Shown here piece by piece: positions 16,748 through 25,320 of a stretch of 41,408 nucleotides of DNA (within the stretch, counting starts at the first letter, position 1; each line of letters opens with the position of its first letter). Location of the stretch: NCBI RefSeq assembly GCF_011516825.1, contig NZ_WOTA01000026.1, forward strand, positions 1 to 41,408, given 5' to 3'. Under the pieces are notes generated by a model. That model worked only from the letters and a program-made list of their open reading frames with translations, searched no databases and was not told where the DNA came from. This DNA comes from Acetobacter oeni. Lineage in GTDB: Bacteria; Pseudomonadota; Alphaproteobacteria; Acetobacterales; Acetobacteraceae. A program made the position numbers and the translations under genes.

Positions 16748-18415
16748 TCAGAATGTGGCCTGCACGCGCGCGGCGAGCGAGTTGCCGTTCCGCCCGAAGA
16801 TATCCACTGAACCGTCGTTGCTGTTACGGCTGACGATGAAGTGGTTGAAATCAACCATCACACGGAAATGCCGGTTGGGATACCAGTTCACGCCGCCCGA
16901 CCAGACGGTTTGCTGACCGCCGCGAAGACCGTTCACGCTGTCAGGATGGCTGTTGAGATCCGAGACGCTGTAACGTCCGGAGATTTCAAGCGCTCCCCAG
17001 TGTCCTGTCGCCGGGTTGAATTCCTCCGCCTCGGGGACGCCCGGTGCGGCGAAGGCGCCCTCTTTGATGTTCTAGGCGCGGGGCTTGCCGAACAGGGTAT
17101 AGTTCGCGGCCGCATACCAGCCCTGGAAGCCCAGAGTCGGCATGGAGGCGCCTCCGTTCTGGCGGGCGCGATCAACGCCGATGTGGTAATATTCACCTTT
17201 GAGCAGCAGATTTCTCCAGCGCAGCCCGACTTCGGGACCCGCTGCCCACACATTCGCGACGTTTGTGATGGTTCCCGTGGAGAGAAGACTGTCTTCTCCG
17301 AGATTAACTTCCGGACGCTGGCTCAGCTTGATGGTGCGGCCACTGGTGCCGTCACCTGGCTTAATGGACGACAGGGCCGAGATGCCGAGATGCAGATCCC
17401 AGTTTCTGGTCGCCACCGGACGGCCTGCGGCGCGGATCATTCCGCCGGTCTGGCTGTCGCCGACATTGCCGTCGCCGCCATAATAACCGCTGGCGTTACG
17501 TCCGCCGAACTGCTGCCCGGTAAAGTAAGCGGCGACCCACCAGCGTTTCTCGTAATGCAGCCCGCCCACCGAGAACCGCGCATCACCTGCGGCGATGCCA
17601 CGTACGATATCGGTGATACCCGGACGTTCCATCATTTCGAAGTCGTTGGAACTCTCTGAATCTTCTTCTGTCACGCGCGGCTGGAAATAGCCGACTGTCA
17701 GGATCGTGTTTTTCAGACCGGCATAGTTGAGGTTGGCTTCATAAAGCCCGACCACACCGTCATTGTTGCTGCCTCCGTAATCAGGCGTGACGTTTGCAAC
17801 CCAGTCCTTGTAGCGCCAGGTCAGCGGCACGCGCAGACGGCGGGCATTGGAGGTGAAGCTGTTGAATTTACCCTTCTGTTCGCTGCCACGCGGCGTAACG
17901 CCGATGAATCCGCCGAAATCCTCATGGAAGGCAAGGCCGATCGAGAAGGCGTATTTGCCGTCTTCGGACTGGATCGTCGGGCGACCGTTGGGGAAGCCGA
18001 TCCGCATACCGCCGACATGTACTTCTTCGCTGTCAGTGGATGAATGCTGGAAGTCCTGCCAGGAGCTGACGATGCCGCGATCCGAGACGGGGCGTCCGTC
18101 GCCGGAGGCGTGATACGAGGCTGTCTGTGCCACGGGTTGCCCGAACTGAATTCCGGCATCCGGTTTGCCACTGTAGTTCGGCTCCACTGGCGTGGAGGAC
18201 GCGACTGAATGGCGTCCCGGAACGTATTTCTGCCGTGGCTGTTTGTGGAGTTCGGTGCGCATCACCGCCATCTCGCGCCGCATATCCGCCATTTCGCGAC
18301 GAAGTTCGGTCACTTCGGTATCGCTTGCGGCGGCCTGTGCGAGGGAAGGGCAAAAGATGGAAGCGCTGGTGAGGATGGTGACAGAAAGCAGTTGTAAGCG
18401 GGTTTTTACGGGCAT
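16748..18415 (-). pseudogene. OprO/OprP-type phosphate-selective porin interrupted by one amber codon
   Basis: The reading frame encodes a signal peptide (LLSVTILTSASIFCPSLAQA), an N-terminal coiled coil (TELRREMADMRREMAVMRTEL) and a barrel typical of phosphate-selective porins O and P (SIGLAFHEDFGGFIG, DWVANVTPDYGG, PEVGLRWRNLLLKGEYYHI). A TAG at 17072-17074 stops it after 447 residues (GKPRA). The same frame then stays open for 107 codons (NIKEGAFAAPGVPEAEEF... to ARVQATF), supplying the last strands and the terminal Phe needed for barrel assembly. Everything but this one codon looks intact, so it is either a very recent pseudogene, a suppressed stop or a sequencing error. A Pho box upstream supports a phosphate-starvation role for the ancestral gene. 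Confidence 0.85.
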
Positions 18416-18486
18416 CGACCTCTGTCCGGCGCGGTTTGGATGACGGTCTGTTAATCCGTTGTGATGCCGGACGGGGTGAAGCTTGG

Positions 18487-18515
18487 GTGACAGTGTCGTT
18501 GCAGTTTTATGACGC
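18487..18515 (-). promoter_or_regulatory. Predicted Pho box (PhoB site) for the porin gene
   Basis: Read on the minus strand, three heptamers GCGTCAT, CTGCAAC and CTGTCAC follow one another with exact 4-nt spacers, giving the 11-bp period of PhoB half-sites (consensus CTGTCAT plus AT-rich spacer). The first spacer is AAAA. The site lies 72-100 bp upstream of the porin ATG, a normal distance for PhoB activation. Confidence 0.7.
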
Positions 18516-18523
18516 TCTGTTTT

Positions 18524-18548
18524 CCCGGGTTTCAGCTGAAAACCCGGG
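18524..18548. repeat. Near-perfect palindrome
   Basis: CCCGGG arms enclose TTTCAGCTGAAA with one extra A, so the whole 25 bp folds back on itself. It lies just upstream of the Pho box of the porin. It could be an operator or an upstream terminator for read-through from the guanine deaminase gene. Confidence 0.5.
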
Positions 18549-18614
18549 AGTTTGTCTGTTGTGCAAACAACACAGATTTAAAGTGGGTTTTTTCAGAATG
18601 TTGTCCTGAATGCA

Positions 18615-18722
18615 TCGGCGGGAACCGCAGGTTCCTGCGGCCTGTTCCGTTGATCGGCAGACAGGTTTCCGGAGGCCGTCAGCCTTTGGCGGGTTTCAGG
18701 GCAGAGCCCTGGGAAAGGCTGC
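18615..18722 (+). repeat. Dispersed structured repeat, copy B
   Basis: Hairpin 1 is GGAACC-GCA-GGTTCC (18621-18635). Hairpin 2 pairs CCGGAGGC with GCCTTTGG. A GCGGGTTT link then leads to hairpin 3, CAGGGC-AGA-GCCCTG (18697-18711). Copies C and D share the order and the GGTTTC/GGGTTTCAGGG core, with stem bases changed in matching pairs. It lies about 50 bp past the stop codon of the minus-strand guanine deaminase gene. Confidence 0.7.
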
Positions 18723-18774
18723 AATATTTACCGGGAACAGAATGCAGGATGACAGAAATCTGTCAGGTATAGCC

Positions 18775-20109
18775 TCAGGCGAAGGTATTACTGTCACGGT
18801 CGTAGACGCACCGGCCATCTGACCATGTGGCCCGCACGCAGCGCTCATCGCCGAGGGTCATCAGCACGAAGAGAAGCTCTTCCATGCTTTCGCAGCGCTC
18901 CGTACGATAAGTCAGCAAAGGCGTGGCGCGCGGATCGAGGATGCAGAGATCGGCCTCGAACCCTGGGGCAACCGTGCCGATGGTCTCGCCAAGATGCAGC
19001 GAACGGGCCGCACCGGCCGTGGCAAGCCAGAGGGCCTGCGCGGCATGCAGACGATGGCCGGTCATCAGCGCGACCTTATAGGCTTCTCCCATTGTGCGCA
19101 GTTGTGAGAGTGAGGTTCCGGCGCCGATATCGGTGCCGAGACCGACCCTGACCGGGCGACGCGGGTCCAGGGCATCGAACAGGCGGAACGCGCCGCTGCC
19201 GAGAAAGAGATTCGAGGTGGGGCAATGTGACAGCGCCGCGCCGGTCTCATGGCAGCGACAGAATTCGGTTTCGCCGACATGGATCGCATGGCCGAAGATA
19301 CTGCGCGGCCTGACGAGCCCGGCGTGGTCGTAAACATCAAGATAGGATGAGCGATCGGGATAAAGCCGGCGTACCGCTTCGATCTCATCCGTGTTTTCGG
19401 CGAGATGGGTCTGCATGAAGACATCCGGCCGGGTGCGCAGCAGATCTCCGGCGGCCTCAAGCTGTTCGGGCGTGCTGGTGATCGCGAAACGGGGCGTGAC
19501 GGCATAGAGTTGGCGCCCGTTTCCGTGCCATCGTTCGATCAGAGTCTGCGAGTCATCGTACCCCTGTTTCACGGTGTCGCGCAGGGCATCGGGCGCGTTC
19601 CTGTCCATCAGAACCTTGCCCGCGATCATACGCGTGCCGATCCGCGCGGACTCAGCGAGGAACGCATCGACGGAATGGGCGTGGACCGTGCAGTAAACCG
19701 CGGCTGTGGTCGTGCCGACGCGGAGCAGTTCGGTCATGAAGCGCTTTGCCGTATCTTTTGCGATCTCCGGGTCCGCGAAGGCGGCCTCGGCCGGGAAGAC
19801 ATACCGTTCCAGCCATTCGAGAAGCTGTTCGCCCCAGGATGCGATGACGGGAAGCTGCGGGTAGTGGACGTGGGTGTCGATAAAACCGGCTGAAATCAGA
19901 GAGTCGCCGTAGCTGATGATTTCGGTGTCCGGGGGCAGGGTTTCGCGCAGTGTCGCGGCCGGGCCGGCCGCGATGATTTTGCCGTCCCTGAGCAGGACTA
20001 GGCCGTCCTCTTCGATCAGCAGGCTTTCAGAGGGCGCCACTTCAAAGGGGCTGGCGCGAAATGTAATCACGCGGCCCCGGAGAGCAACCGGAGGGGATGA
20101 TGGGTTCAC
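18775..20109 (-). CDS. guaD: Guanine deaminase
   Basis: The 444-residue amidohydrolase converts guanine to xanthine and ammonia. Metal and active-site motifs appear in order: SAGFIDTHVHYPQ (HxH), VFMQTHLAENTDEI, IFGHAIHVGETEF and VGLGTDIGAGTSLSQL, which is the GTD-x-G-GTS signature of guanine deaminases. I prefer the GTG start (VNPSSPPVALRGRVI), which has GGAG 10 nt upstream; the frame stays open for 18 more codons but that stretch does not resemble the family. There is no signal peptide, so it is cytoplasmic. It is divergent from the KirBac gene. Along with the secreted adenosine deaminase and NUP protein it extends the purine-salvage theme. Repeat copy B follows its stop codon. Confidence 0.93.
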   Translation of the reverse strand: MNPSSPPVALRGRVITFRASPFEVAPSESLLIEEDGLVLLRDGKIIAAGPAATLRETLPPDTEIISYGDSLISAGFIDTHVHYPQLPVIASWGEQLLEWLERYVFPAEAAFADPEIAKDTAKRFMTELLRVGTTTAAVYCTVHAHSVDAFLAESARIGTRMIAGKVLMDRNAPDALRDTVKQGYDDSQTLIERWHGNGRQLYAVTPRFAITSTPEQLEAAGDLLRTRPDVFMQTHLAENTDEIEAVRRLYPDRSSYLDVYDHAGLVRPRSIFGHAIHVGETEFCRCHETGAALSHCPTSNLFLGSGAFRLFDALDPRRPVRVGLGTDIGAGTSLSQLRTMGEAYKVALMTGHRLHAAQALWLATAGAARSLHLGETIGTVAPGFEADLCILDPRATPLLTYRTERCESMEELLFVLMTLGDERCVRATWSDGRCVYDRDSNTFA

Positions 20110-20310
20110 GACAGGTATGCTCCATGAAAAAACGGTGTGCCGGCAGAGTACCCGGGGACACAATACGTTGAGTCCTGCCTGTTAACCCGAACAAACGCGG
20201 GGGTTCCATGCATAAACGACCTGTGGTCGTCATTTTCCTTGCCGCTTATTGGGGGTGATGACTAAAGCAGGCCCGCCGGACGAGGCTCTGCAGCGACGGG
20301 AGACGAGGCA

Positions 20311-21399
20311 GTGAAACGGATCTGGCGGCGCCTGAATACCCAGCAGGCTCCTGCTCATGGCAGGACATGGGGGCAGTCCGATGAACCGGACCGGGACGTG
20401 GAAAAACCTGCCGATGCGGAGGACGAGAAGCTTGGTTCTTCTGAGGGGAAGAATAAAAAAGCGCGCTCAATCAGCACGAAGGAGGCGGTGCGGCGTTTCA
20501 GGAAGCATGCCCTCGATGAGAAAGAGCACGGCGATGTTGTCCGTGTCGGGCTGAAGGATGCTCTCTGGTCCGATCTTTATCATCATGCCCTGACTGCCAA
20601 CTGGTTTATGTTTACGCTGTGGGCGGTCGGATTCTATATCGCGATCAATCTGTTTTTCGCCGTGCTGTTCGCAATGGTTCCGGATCAGGTGACGGCGCCG
20701 CATCCACCGTCCCTGCTCGATCTGTTTTTCTTCAGCGTCCAGACGCTGTCCACCGTGGGATATGGCGTTATGGCGCCGTCCGGTCCCGTGGCGAATACGA
20801 TTGTCTCGCTGGAAGTGCTGATCGGCATGATGATCAATGCGCTTGCCACAGGCGCTGTTTTCGCAAGGATCGCCCGGCCCCGCGCCCGGATCATTTTCAG
20901 CAACAAGGCTGTGATTTCGGATGAAAACGGTGTGCCGGCGCTGTGCATCCGGATCGCCAACTGTCGTCGCAGCGTGATCCTTTCGCTTGATGTGGAGGTG
21001 GCTCTTTCCCGTCTGACGGTCACCCATGACGGGCACCTTGTGCGGCAGTTCGAGCCGCTGCTTCTGGTTCAGGCGCATGTGCCGGTCCTGCGCTTTGCGT
21101 TCGTCCTCGCGCATGTCATCACCGAGGCGAGTCCGCTGCATAAGCACACGGTCAGAGAACTCGATGCTGAAGAAGGCGAGATTATCGTGACCGTGACCGG
21201 AACGGATGAGGCCATGGGGCAAACCGTTTTCGCGCGGACCTCCTATGCTTTCGATCGGGTGATGAACAATCATCGCTTTGTCGATATCGTTGCCAGTCAC
21301 CCGAATGGCGGGATCTCCGTGGATTATTCCCGTTTCCACGACATCGAGACCCATGCTCCGAAGGATGCGGCCGCTGCGGAAGCGGCGCATGCTGAATGA
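20311..21399 (+). CDS. KirBac-type inward rectifier potassium channel
   Basis: The 362-residue protein is a prokaryotic inward-rectifier K+ channel. It has a charged N-terminal tail of about 75 residues, a slide-helix region (LKDALWSDLYHHALT), outer helix (WFMFTLWAVGFYIAINLFF), pore helix and selectivity filter TVGYG (148-152), and inner helix with Gly gating residues (IVSLEVLIGMMINALATGAVFARIARPRARI). The C-terminal 180 residues form the cytoplasmic immunoglobulin-like domain. The membrane core is full length and the filter is canonical, so it should conduct K+. The start is GTG with a purine-rich GGGAGACGAGG upstream. The N-terminal tail is longer than in the crystallised KirBac proteins. 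It is convergent with the GT61 gene. Confidence 0.92.
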   Translation: MKRIWRRLNTQQAPAHGRTWGQSDEPDRDVEKPADAEDEKLGSSEGKNKKARSISTKEAVRRFRKHALDEKEHGDVVRVGLKDALWSDLYHHALTANWFMFTLWAVGFYIAINLFFAVLFAMVPDQVTAPHPPSLLDLFFFSVQTLSTVGYGVMAPSGPVANTIVSLEVLIGMMINALATGAVFARIARPRARIIFSNKAVISDENGVPALCIRIANCRRSVILSLDVEVALSRLTVTHDGHLVRQFEPLLLVQAHVPVLRFAFVLAHVITEASPLHKHTVRELDAEEGEIIVTVTGTDEAMGQTVFARTSYAFDRVMNNHRFVDIVASHPNGGISVDYSRFHDIETHAPKDAAAAEAAHAE

Positions 21400-21492
21400 C
21401 GCCCGGCTCCCCCTGCCGGCGCATCTGAAACTCAGGTAAGGGCGGGTTTCCGGCGGGCCGGCATTTCGTAACGGTGGCTCATGCGGGCATCG

Positions 21493-23253
21493 TCAGAAAA
21501 CATCATCGGGCAGCAGCCCGGAGAGCGGGCCTGTCTGCCGGGGTTCCGATGACGTTGAAGTGCCGGCCGGAGTGCCATAGACTTGGACCTGGCCGAGGCT
21601 CAGAAGATCCTTGCTCTCCAGAAAAACCTTTACCAGGCTCGCCGTTATTTCGTCGCCCTGGCGGCCGGTCTCAGGATCGCGGAAGTCCGCTGCCTGCCAG
21701 ATAAGCGGGTCACCGTCCGCGCCGCCGAAAATCCCGTGATCCGCAGGACCCATGATCTTCCGCCAGGTGATTCCGTCCGTTGACAGAGCGATCCCCAGCG
21801 CCGCGACGCGTGCCATTACGTCCGTGGTGCCGGTCCGGTTGAAAATCCGGATGCTGTAGAGTGTGAACTGCGCGCCCAGATCGACCTGCCACCAGGGCTG
21901 GTCTTCCAGCTTTGTCTGAAACCAGTTTTTCGCGTCCACGATGCCGTTGACGCCCCGTTCGGCCTCGCGTTCAGGCGTTGTCTCGGCGGACCAGACCGAT
22001 ATGGAACTCTGCGTGGCCGGCCGGTTGAGGGCGATATTGACCGGGCTTTTCGTCATGTCCGGTTTCGGAGGGACGGGCTTCAGAAAATTGGGGTGGCTGA
22101 ACTGTTCGGCCAGGCATGTGCGGAAGGCGGTTTCCTCGAAACCGATGCTCTCCGGATCATCAGGGAGGGACTGGCCGAAGATATACCCGGCAGGCTGACC
22201 GAGGCGTTCGCCGATACCGGACTGAAGGGCATCGAATGCGTGCGGGAGCTGTCCGTGGATGGCGGCGATTTTTACGCCCGGACGACAGAAGATCGAAGCG
22301 TGAAGGGCCGATCCGTATGATCCGAGGATTTCCCGCGCGCCTCTGAACAGGGCGATCTGGCTGGTGATCGGCAGTTGTTCGGGACGAATGGCCGTGAAGT
22401 CGTGTTGCGTGGCAATGGTTTCAGCCTGCTCGCCACCGAGTAGCCTGCGGCCGAAGCGGGGGTCGCGCGCGATATAAATACGTCGCAGGGGAGAGGCCGG
22501 CACGGCGCCTGTCCGGTCGATCATCTCGTTGAGCGTTGCAACTGCGTCGGCGAAGATCGGGTGGCATCGGCCCGCCCGCCGAAGCATCGTGGGCACGATC
22601 AGCGTCCGGCAGCGGAGAGTTTCTTTTTCGGGGTCGTGGAGCAGGATCTGCTCATCGCCAATGTCCAGAGCCCGCAGCAGGTCCCTGCCGAACGGTCCCA
22701 TATTGGCTGGCAGGAGGATACGCACCGATTTAAGGCTGATTCCGGCGAGGCTCAGGAGGTGGAGCTTCGGCAGGAAGTCCACCATCCAGTGGCCGAAGAT
22801 CTGATGGCCGTTCGTCGCCAGCAGGATGACAGGCTCATCGATCTGCCGGAGCACGCGGGCACCGGCCTTTCGTTCGGCGGTATCCTCGGTGAACCGTGCA
22901 ACGGAGGGCGCGTCTTCAGGGTTCAGGGCGAGATCGTCGCATTTCAGCCGGATGCCGTTCTGCACGAGCAAGGCGCCGGACTGAAACCAGGGTCCGATTA
23001 CGGTGACGTCGCGCAGCCCGTAGACACAGACCTGCGGCAGGACATCCTGTCTGCGAAAATATTGCAGCGAATCCCACGGGCAGTAACCATAGGTAAAATC
23101 CGGATCGGGACGCGAGGCGCGCAGTCCTGCAGCCAGCATCAGGCCTTCGGCAGCAGGCGGTTCCGCCGTAACGGGCGGGCAGGTACCGAAATGGATCATG
23201 TTGTCGCCGACGATCTCGCGGATGTCGGCAACACCATTAAAACCCTCCGTCAC
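21493..23253 (-). CDS. GT61-family glycosyltransferase fused to an F5/8 type C (discoidin) domain
   Basis: The 586-residue protein has an N-terminal GT61 (DUF563) region with NGHQIFGHWMVDFLPKLHLL, RRIYIARDPRFGRRL and the late motif REILGSYGSALHASIFCRPG. After about residue 400 a second domain follows: NIALNRPATQSSISVWS, GVNGIVDAKNWFQT, PWWQVDLGAQFTLYSIRIFNRTG, which is the coagulation factor 5/8 C (discoidin) carbohydrate-binding pattern. The GTG start lies 6 nt after AGGGAG; a longer frame lacks such a signal. There is no signal peptide. The fusion suggests an enzyme that transfers sugar and holds a glycan or lipid-linked acceptor. It stands alone, without a polysaccharide cluster, and both substrates are unknown. 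Confidence 0.82.
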   Translation of the reverse strand: MTEGFNGVADIREIVGDNMIHFGTCPPVTAEPPAAEGLMLAAGLRASRPDPDFTYGYCPWDSLQYFRRQDVLPQVCVYGLRDVTVIGPWFQSGALLVQNGIRLKCDDLALNPEDAPSVARFTEDTAERKAGARVLRQIDEPVILLATNGHQIFGHWMVDFLPKLHLLSLAGISLKSVRILLPANMGPFGRDLLRALDIGDEQILLHDPEKETLRCRTLIVPTMLRRAGRCHPIFADAVATLNEMIDRTGAVPASPLRRIYIARDPRFGRRLLGGEQAETIATQHDFTAIRPEQLPITSQIALFRGAREILGSYGSALHASIFCRPGVKIAAIHGQLPHAFDALQSGIGERLGQPAGYIFGQSLPDDPESIGFEETAFRTCLAEQFSHPNFLKPVPPKPDMTKSPVNIALNRPATQSSISVWSAETTPEREAERGVNGIVDAKNWFQTKLEDQPWWQVDLGAQFTLYSIRIFNRTGTTDVMARVAALGIALSTDGITWRKIMGPADHGIFGGADGDPLIWQAADFRDPETGRQGDEITASLVKVFLESKDLLSLGQVQVYGTPAGTSTSSEPRQTGPLSGLLPDDVF

Positions 23254-23408
23254 GACTTTCTCCCTGACAGGCTGTTTATGGACCCCGGGCCTGTGGGAGG
23301 CCGTTCGGGCATTACGCTTCGGACACAATCCGGCGGCGGAGGCATGCCCGGTTTAAGGCAGCCTGTCACGCCATGTCTTCGTAACAGATGATGCTATAGT
23401 CCGGCTGT

Positions 23409-23840
23409 TCAGCCTTTCCATCCGGCCGCCCGGCAGAGATGGTCCCAGTGTCCGGCGGACACCGGCACGACCGACAGACGTGACTGGCGCACAAGTCCGA
23501 AATCGGCGAGAGCCGGATCGGCTTTGATTTCCGCCAGGGTGACCGGGCGGGGCATCGGCCCGACGGCTTTTACATCCACGCACACCCACGAGCCGCTTTC
23601 CGCGGTCGGATCGGGATAGCCTTCGCGCACGATTTCCACCACGCCGACAATTTCGCGCCCTTTATTCGAATGGTAGAAGAAGGCGAGGTCGCCCATCTTC
23701 ATTGTCGCGAGGTTTTTTTTCGCCTGATGGTTCCGGACCCCGGTCCAGGGTTCGATATCACTGGCGACCTGCTCGTCCCATGAGAACGCATCGGGTTCCG
23801 ATTTGACCAGCCAGTATGAGCGTGTGGCGGGCTGGCTCAT
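23409..23840 (-). CDS. EVE domain protein
   Basis: The 143-residue protein is a stand-alone EVE domain (PUA-like fold): SYWLVKSEPDAFSWD at the N-terminus, WTGVRNHQAKKNLATMKMGDLAFFYHSNKGREIVGV in the middle, and LADFGLVRQSRLSVVPV near the end. EVE/PUA-like domains bind modified bases in nucleic acid; stand-alone bacterial members are thought to act in RNA or DNA modification sensing, without a firm function. Its ATG overlaps the stop of the YciI-like gene by 4 bp (ATGA), so the two are translationally coupled. The pairing of EVE with YciI-like genes is common in alphaproteobacteria as far as I recall. Confidence 0.92.
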   Translation of the reverse strand: MSQPATRSYWLVKSEPDAFSWDEQVASDIEPWTGVRNHQAKKNLATMKMGDLAFFYHSNKGREIVGVVEIVREGYPDPTAESGSWVCVDVKAVGPMPRPVTLAEIKADPALADFGLVRQSRLSVVPVSAGHWDHLCRAAGWKG

Positions 23841-24130
23841 TCGACAAGTGCTCCGTCCCGGAAGACTGTACGCAGCGGGCGGACGATCACGCTCTCGAAC
23901 AGGCCGACCTTCGCGTAAGGATCGCTTTCGGCGAAACCATCCGCCGTGGCGCGGTCCGGCACATCGACAAGGATCATGCTGCCGGAGGGTTTTCCGTCCG
24001 GTCCCATCATGGGGCCGGCGAACTGAATCTGCGTGGCAAAGGTCCTGAGATAGGCCAGATGCTCCCCACGTGTGGCCGACCTGGTTTCGAACAGGCCGGG
24101 TTTATCGGTGCAGATGATCGCGAACAGCAT
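23837..24130 (-). CDS. YciI-like protein
   Basis: The 97-residue protein has the YCII ferredoxin-like fold signature: MLFAIICTDKPGLFETR, REHLAYLRTFATQIQFAGPMMGPDGKPSGSM, and FAESDPYAKVGLFESVIVRPL with the conserved His and Asp of the family. The ATG used is the one with GGAG 6 nt upstream, four codons inside the longest frame. It is the first gene of a two-gene operon with the EVE gene and is divergent from ccmC. Members are suspected small-molecule enzymes or stress proteins; the substrate is unknown. Confidence 0.9.
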   Translation of the reverse strand: MLFAIICTDKPGLFETRSATRGEHLAYLRTFATQIQFAGPMMGPDGKPSGSMILVDVPDRATADGFAESDPYAKVGLFESVIVRPLRTVFRDGALVE

Positions 24131-24346
24131 GCGGGACTCCATAACATAAGTGCTGGGGTTGAGATCACGGAGGGCCGCCTATGCGCCGGACGACCCGTGC
24201 CAAACGTTTCATGATAGTGTAGTAGAAGCCTCCGCACGACCCCGGCCCTGTTCAACGTTCCGTCTTTCGCGCATGGCGGCGGTTTGTCATACAGGAGCAA
24301 TTTTCTAACGGGCGTCCTCTCTCGCCCTGGCAGGAACGGACAGAAT

Positions 24347-25153
24347 TTGAGCGCGACGCCGACACTGACGGAGCGGGCCGGAGCCCTGTTTCACCGCTAT
24401 GCCAATCCCGGTCGTTTTCTGCGTCTGGGCGTGAAGCTGCAGCCGTGGCTGACCTGGCCGGCCCTGATCCTCAGCCTGACCGGTCTCGTCTGGGGGCTGT
24501 TTTTCTCGCCGGCGGACTGGCAGCAGGGTGATTCCGTGCGGATCATGTATGTTCATGTTCCCTGCGCCTGGCTTGCGTCCTCCGGCTATTTCGCCCTGGC
24601 CGTCTGTTCGGTTCTGTCTCTGGTCTGGCGCCATCCGCTGGCTGATCTGGCGGCGGTGGAGATCGGGCCGGTCGGTGCCTGTATTACCGCAACATGTCTG
24701 GCGACCGGTTCCCTCTGGGGCAAGCCGATGTGGGGGACATGGTGGGTCTGGGATGCCAGGCTGACCTCTGTGCTGGTTCTTTTCTTTCTTTATCTCGGTC
24801 ATATCGCGCTGATCCGCGCTTTTGATGACCCTCAGCGCGGCTATCGGGCCGCCGCGATCCTGGCGCTTGCCGGGGCTGTCGATCTGCCGATTATCAAATT
24901 CAGTGTCCAGTGGTGGAACACGCTCCATCAGCCGGACAGCATCGGCCTGCGCGGGGCGCCGACCATGTCGCACGCCATGCTCTGGCCGCTGCTGGTCTGC
25001 ACGCTCGGGTTCACGCTCGGGTTCGCTGCCATTGTTGTGGCCCGTTTGCGGGCCGGGGTGATGGAGAGCCGTATTCGCAGCCTGCTCTCCGGTCAGCATC
25101 GGGGCGAGCCGTCTCCGGCTGACGGAACGCCCGTCGGGGAGTACGCCGCGTGA
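24347..25153 (+). CDS. ccmC: Cytochrome c maturation heme transporter CcmC
   Basis: CcmC presents heme to CcmE at the periplasmic face. The protein of about 268 residues has six membrane segments, the tryptophan-rich WGTWWVWDARLTS motif and flanking conserved His residues (MYVHVPCAWL and the HQPDSI region), all as in the family. The N-terminus is uncertain: I give a TTG with ACGGA upstream, while the frame is open to 24284. It opens the ccm operon, divergent from the YciI/EVE pair. Its TGA overlaps the GTG of ccmD. No ccmA or ccmB lies here, which means they are elsewhere in the genome if present. Confidence 0.9.
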   Translation: MSATPTLTERAGALFHRYANPGRFLRLGVKLQPWLTWPALILSLTGLVWGLFFSPADWQQGDSVRIMYVHVPCAWLASSGYFALAVCSVLSLVWRHPLADLAAVEIGPVGACITATCLATGSLWGKPMWGTWWVWDARLTSVLVLFFLYLGHIALIRAFDDPQRGYRAAAILALAGAVDLPIIKFSVQWWNTLHQPDSIGLRGAPTMSHAMLWPLLVCTLGFTLGFAAIVVARLRAGVMESRIRSLLSGQHRGEPSPADGTPVGEYAA

Positions 25154-25320
25154 CGCATCTGCCGTATATTATTGCGTCTTACGGTCTGGCTTTCGGGCTG
25201 GCGCTGTTTCTTTCCGTTGGCGCGGCACTTCGGCTCCGGCGGGACAGGGCGCGTCTGGCGGCGCTTGAATGCGCGCGGGGCAGGCGAGACCGTGTAACGC
25301 GTCGCGGAGAGACGGCATGA
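25150..25320 (+). CDS. ccmD: Heme exporter protein CcmD
   Basis: This small gene of 56 residues begins MTHLPYIIASYGLAFG, has one hydrophobic segment (to about residue 26) and then a basic Arg-rich tail (LRLRRDRARLAAL), which is the normal CcmD build. CcmD helps release holo-CcmE from the CcmABC complex. The GTG start overlaps the ccmC stop codon and the TGA overlaps the ccmE ATG, so all three are translationally coupled. Sequence similarity in CcmD is low; position between ccmC and ccmE is the main evidence. Confidence 0.88.
   Translation: MTHLPYIIASYGLAFGLALFLSVGAALRLRRDRARLAALECARGRRDRVTRRGETA

Larger units (their letters stand above)
18416..18774. other. Intergenic region between porin and guanine deaminase
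   Basis: About 360 bases between two minus-strand genes contain the porin promoter side (Pho box at 18487-18515), a long palindrome at 18524-18548, a TGTTGT/ACAACA hairpin near 18557-18572 and repeat copy B at about 18615-18722. No gene is visible. Confidence 0.6.

Noticed and set aside
17072..17074. Pyrrolysine or other recoding at the TAG of the porin
   Set aside because: No pyl genes are expected in this group and no recoding element is visible; a nonsense mutation or sequence error is simpler.
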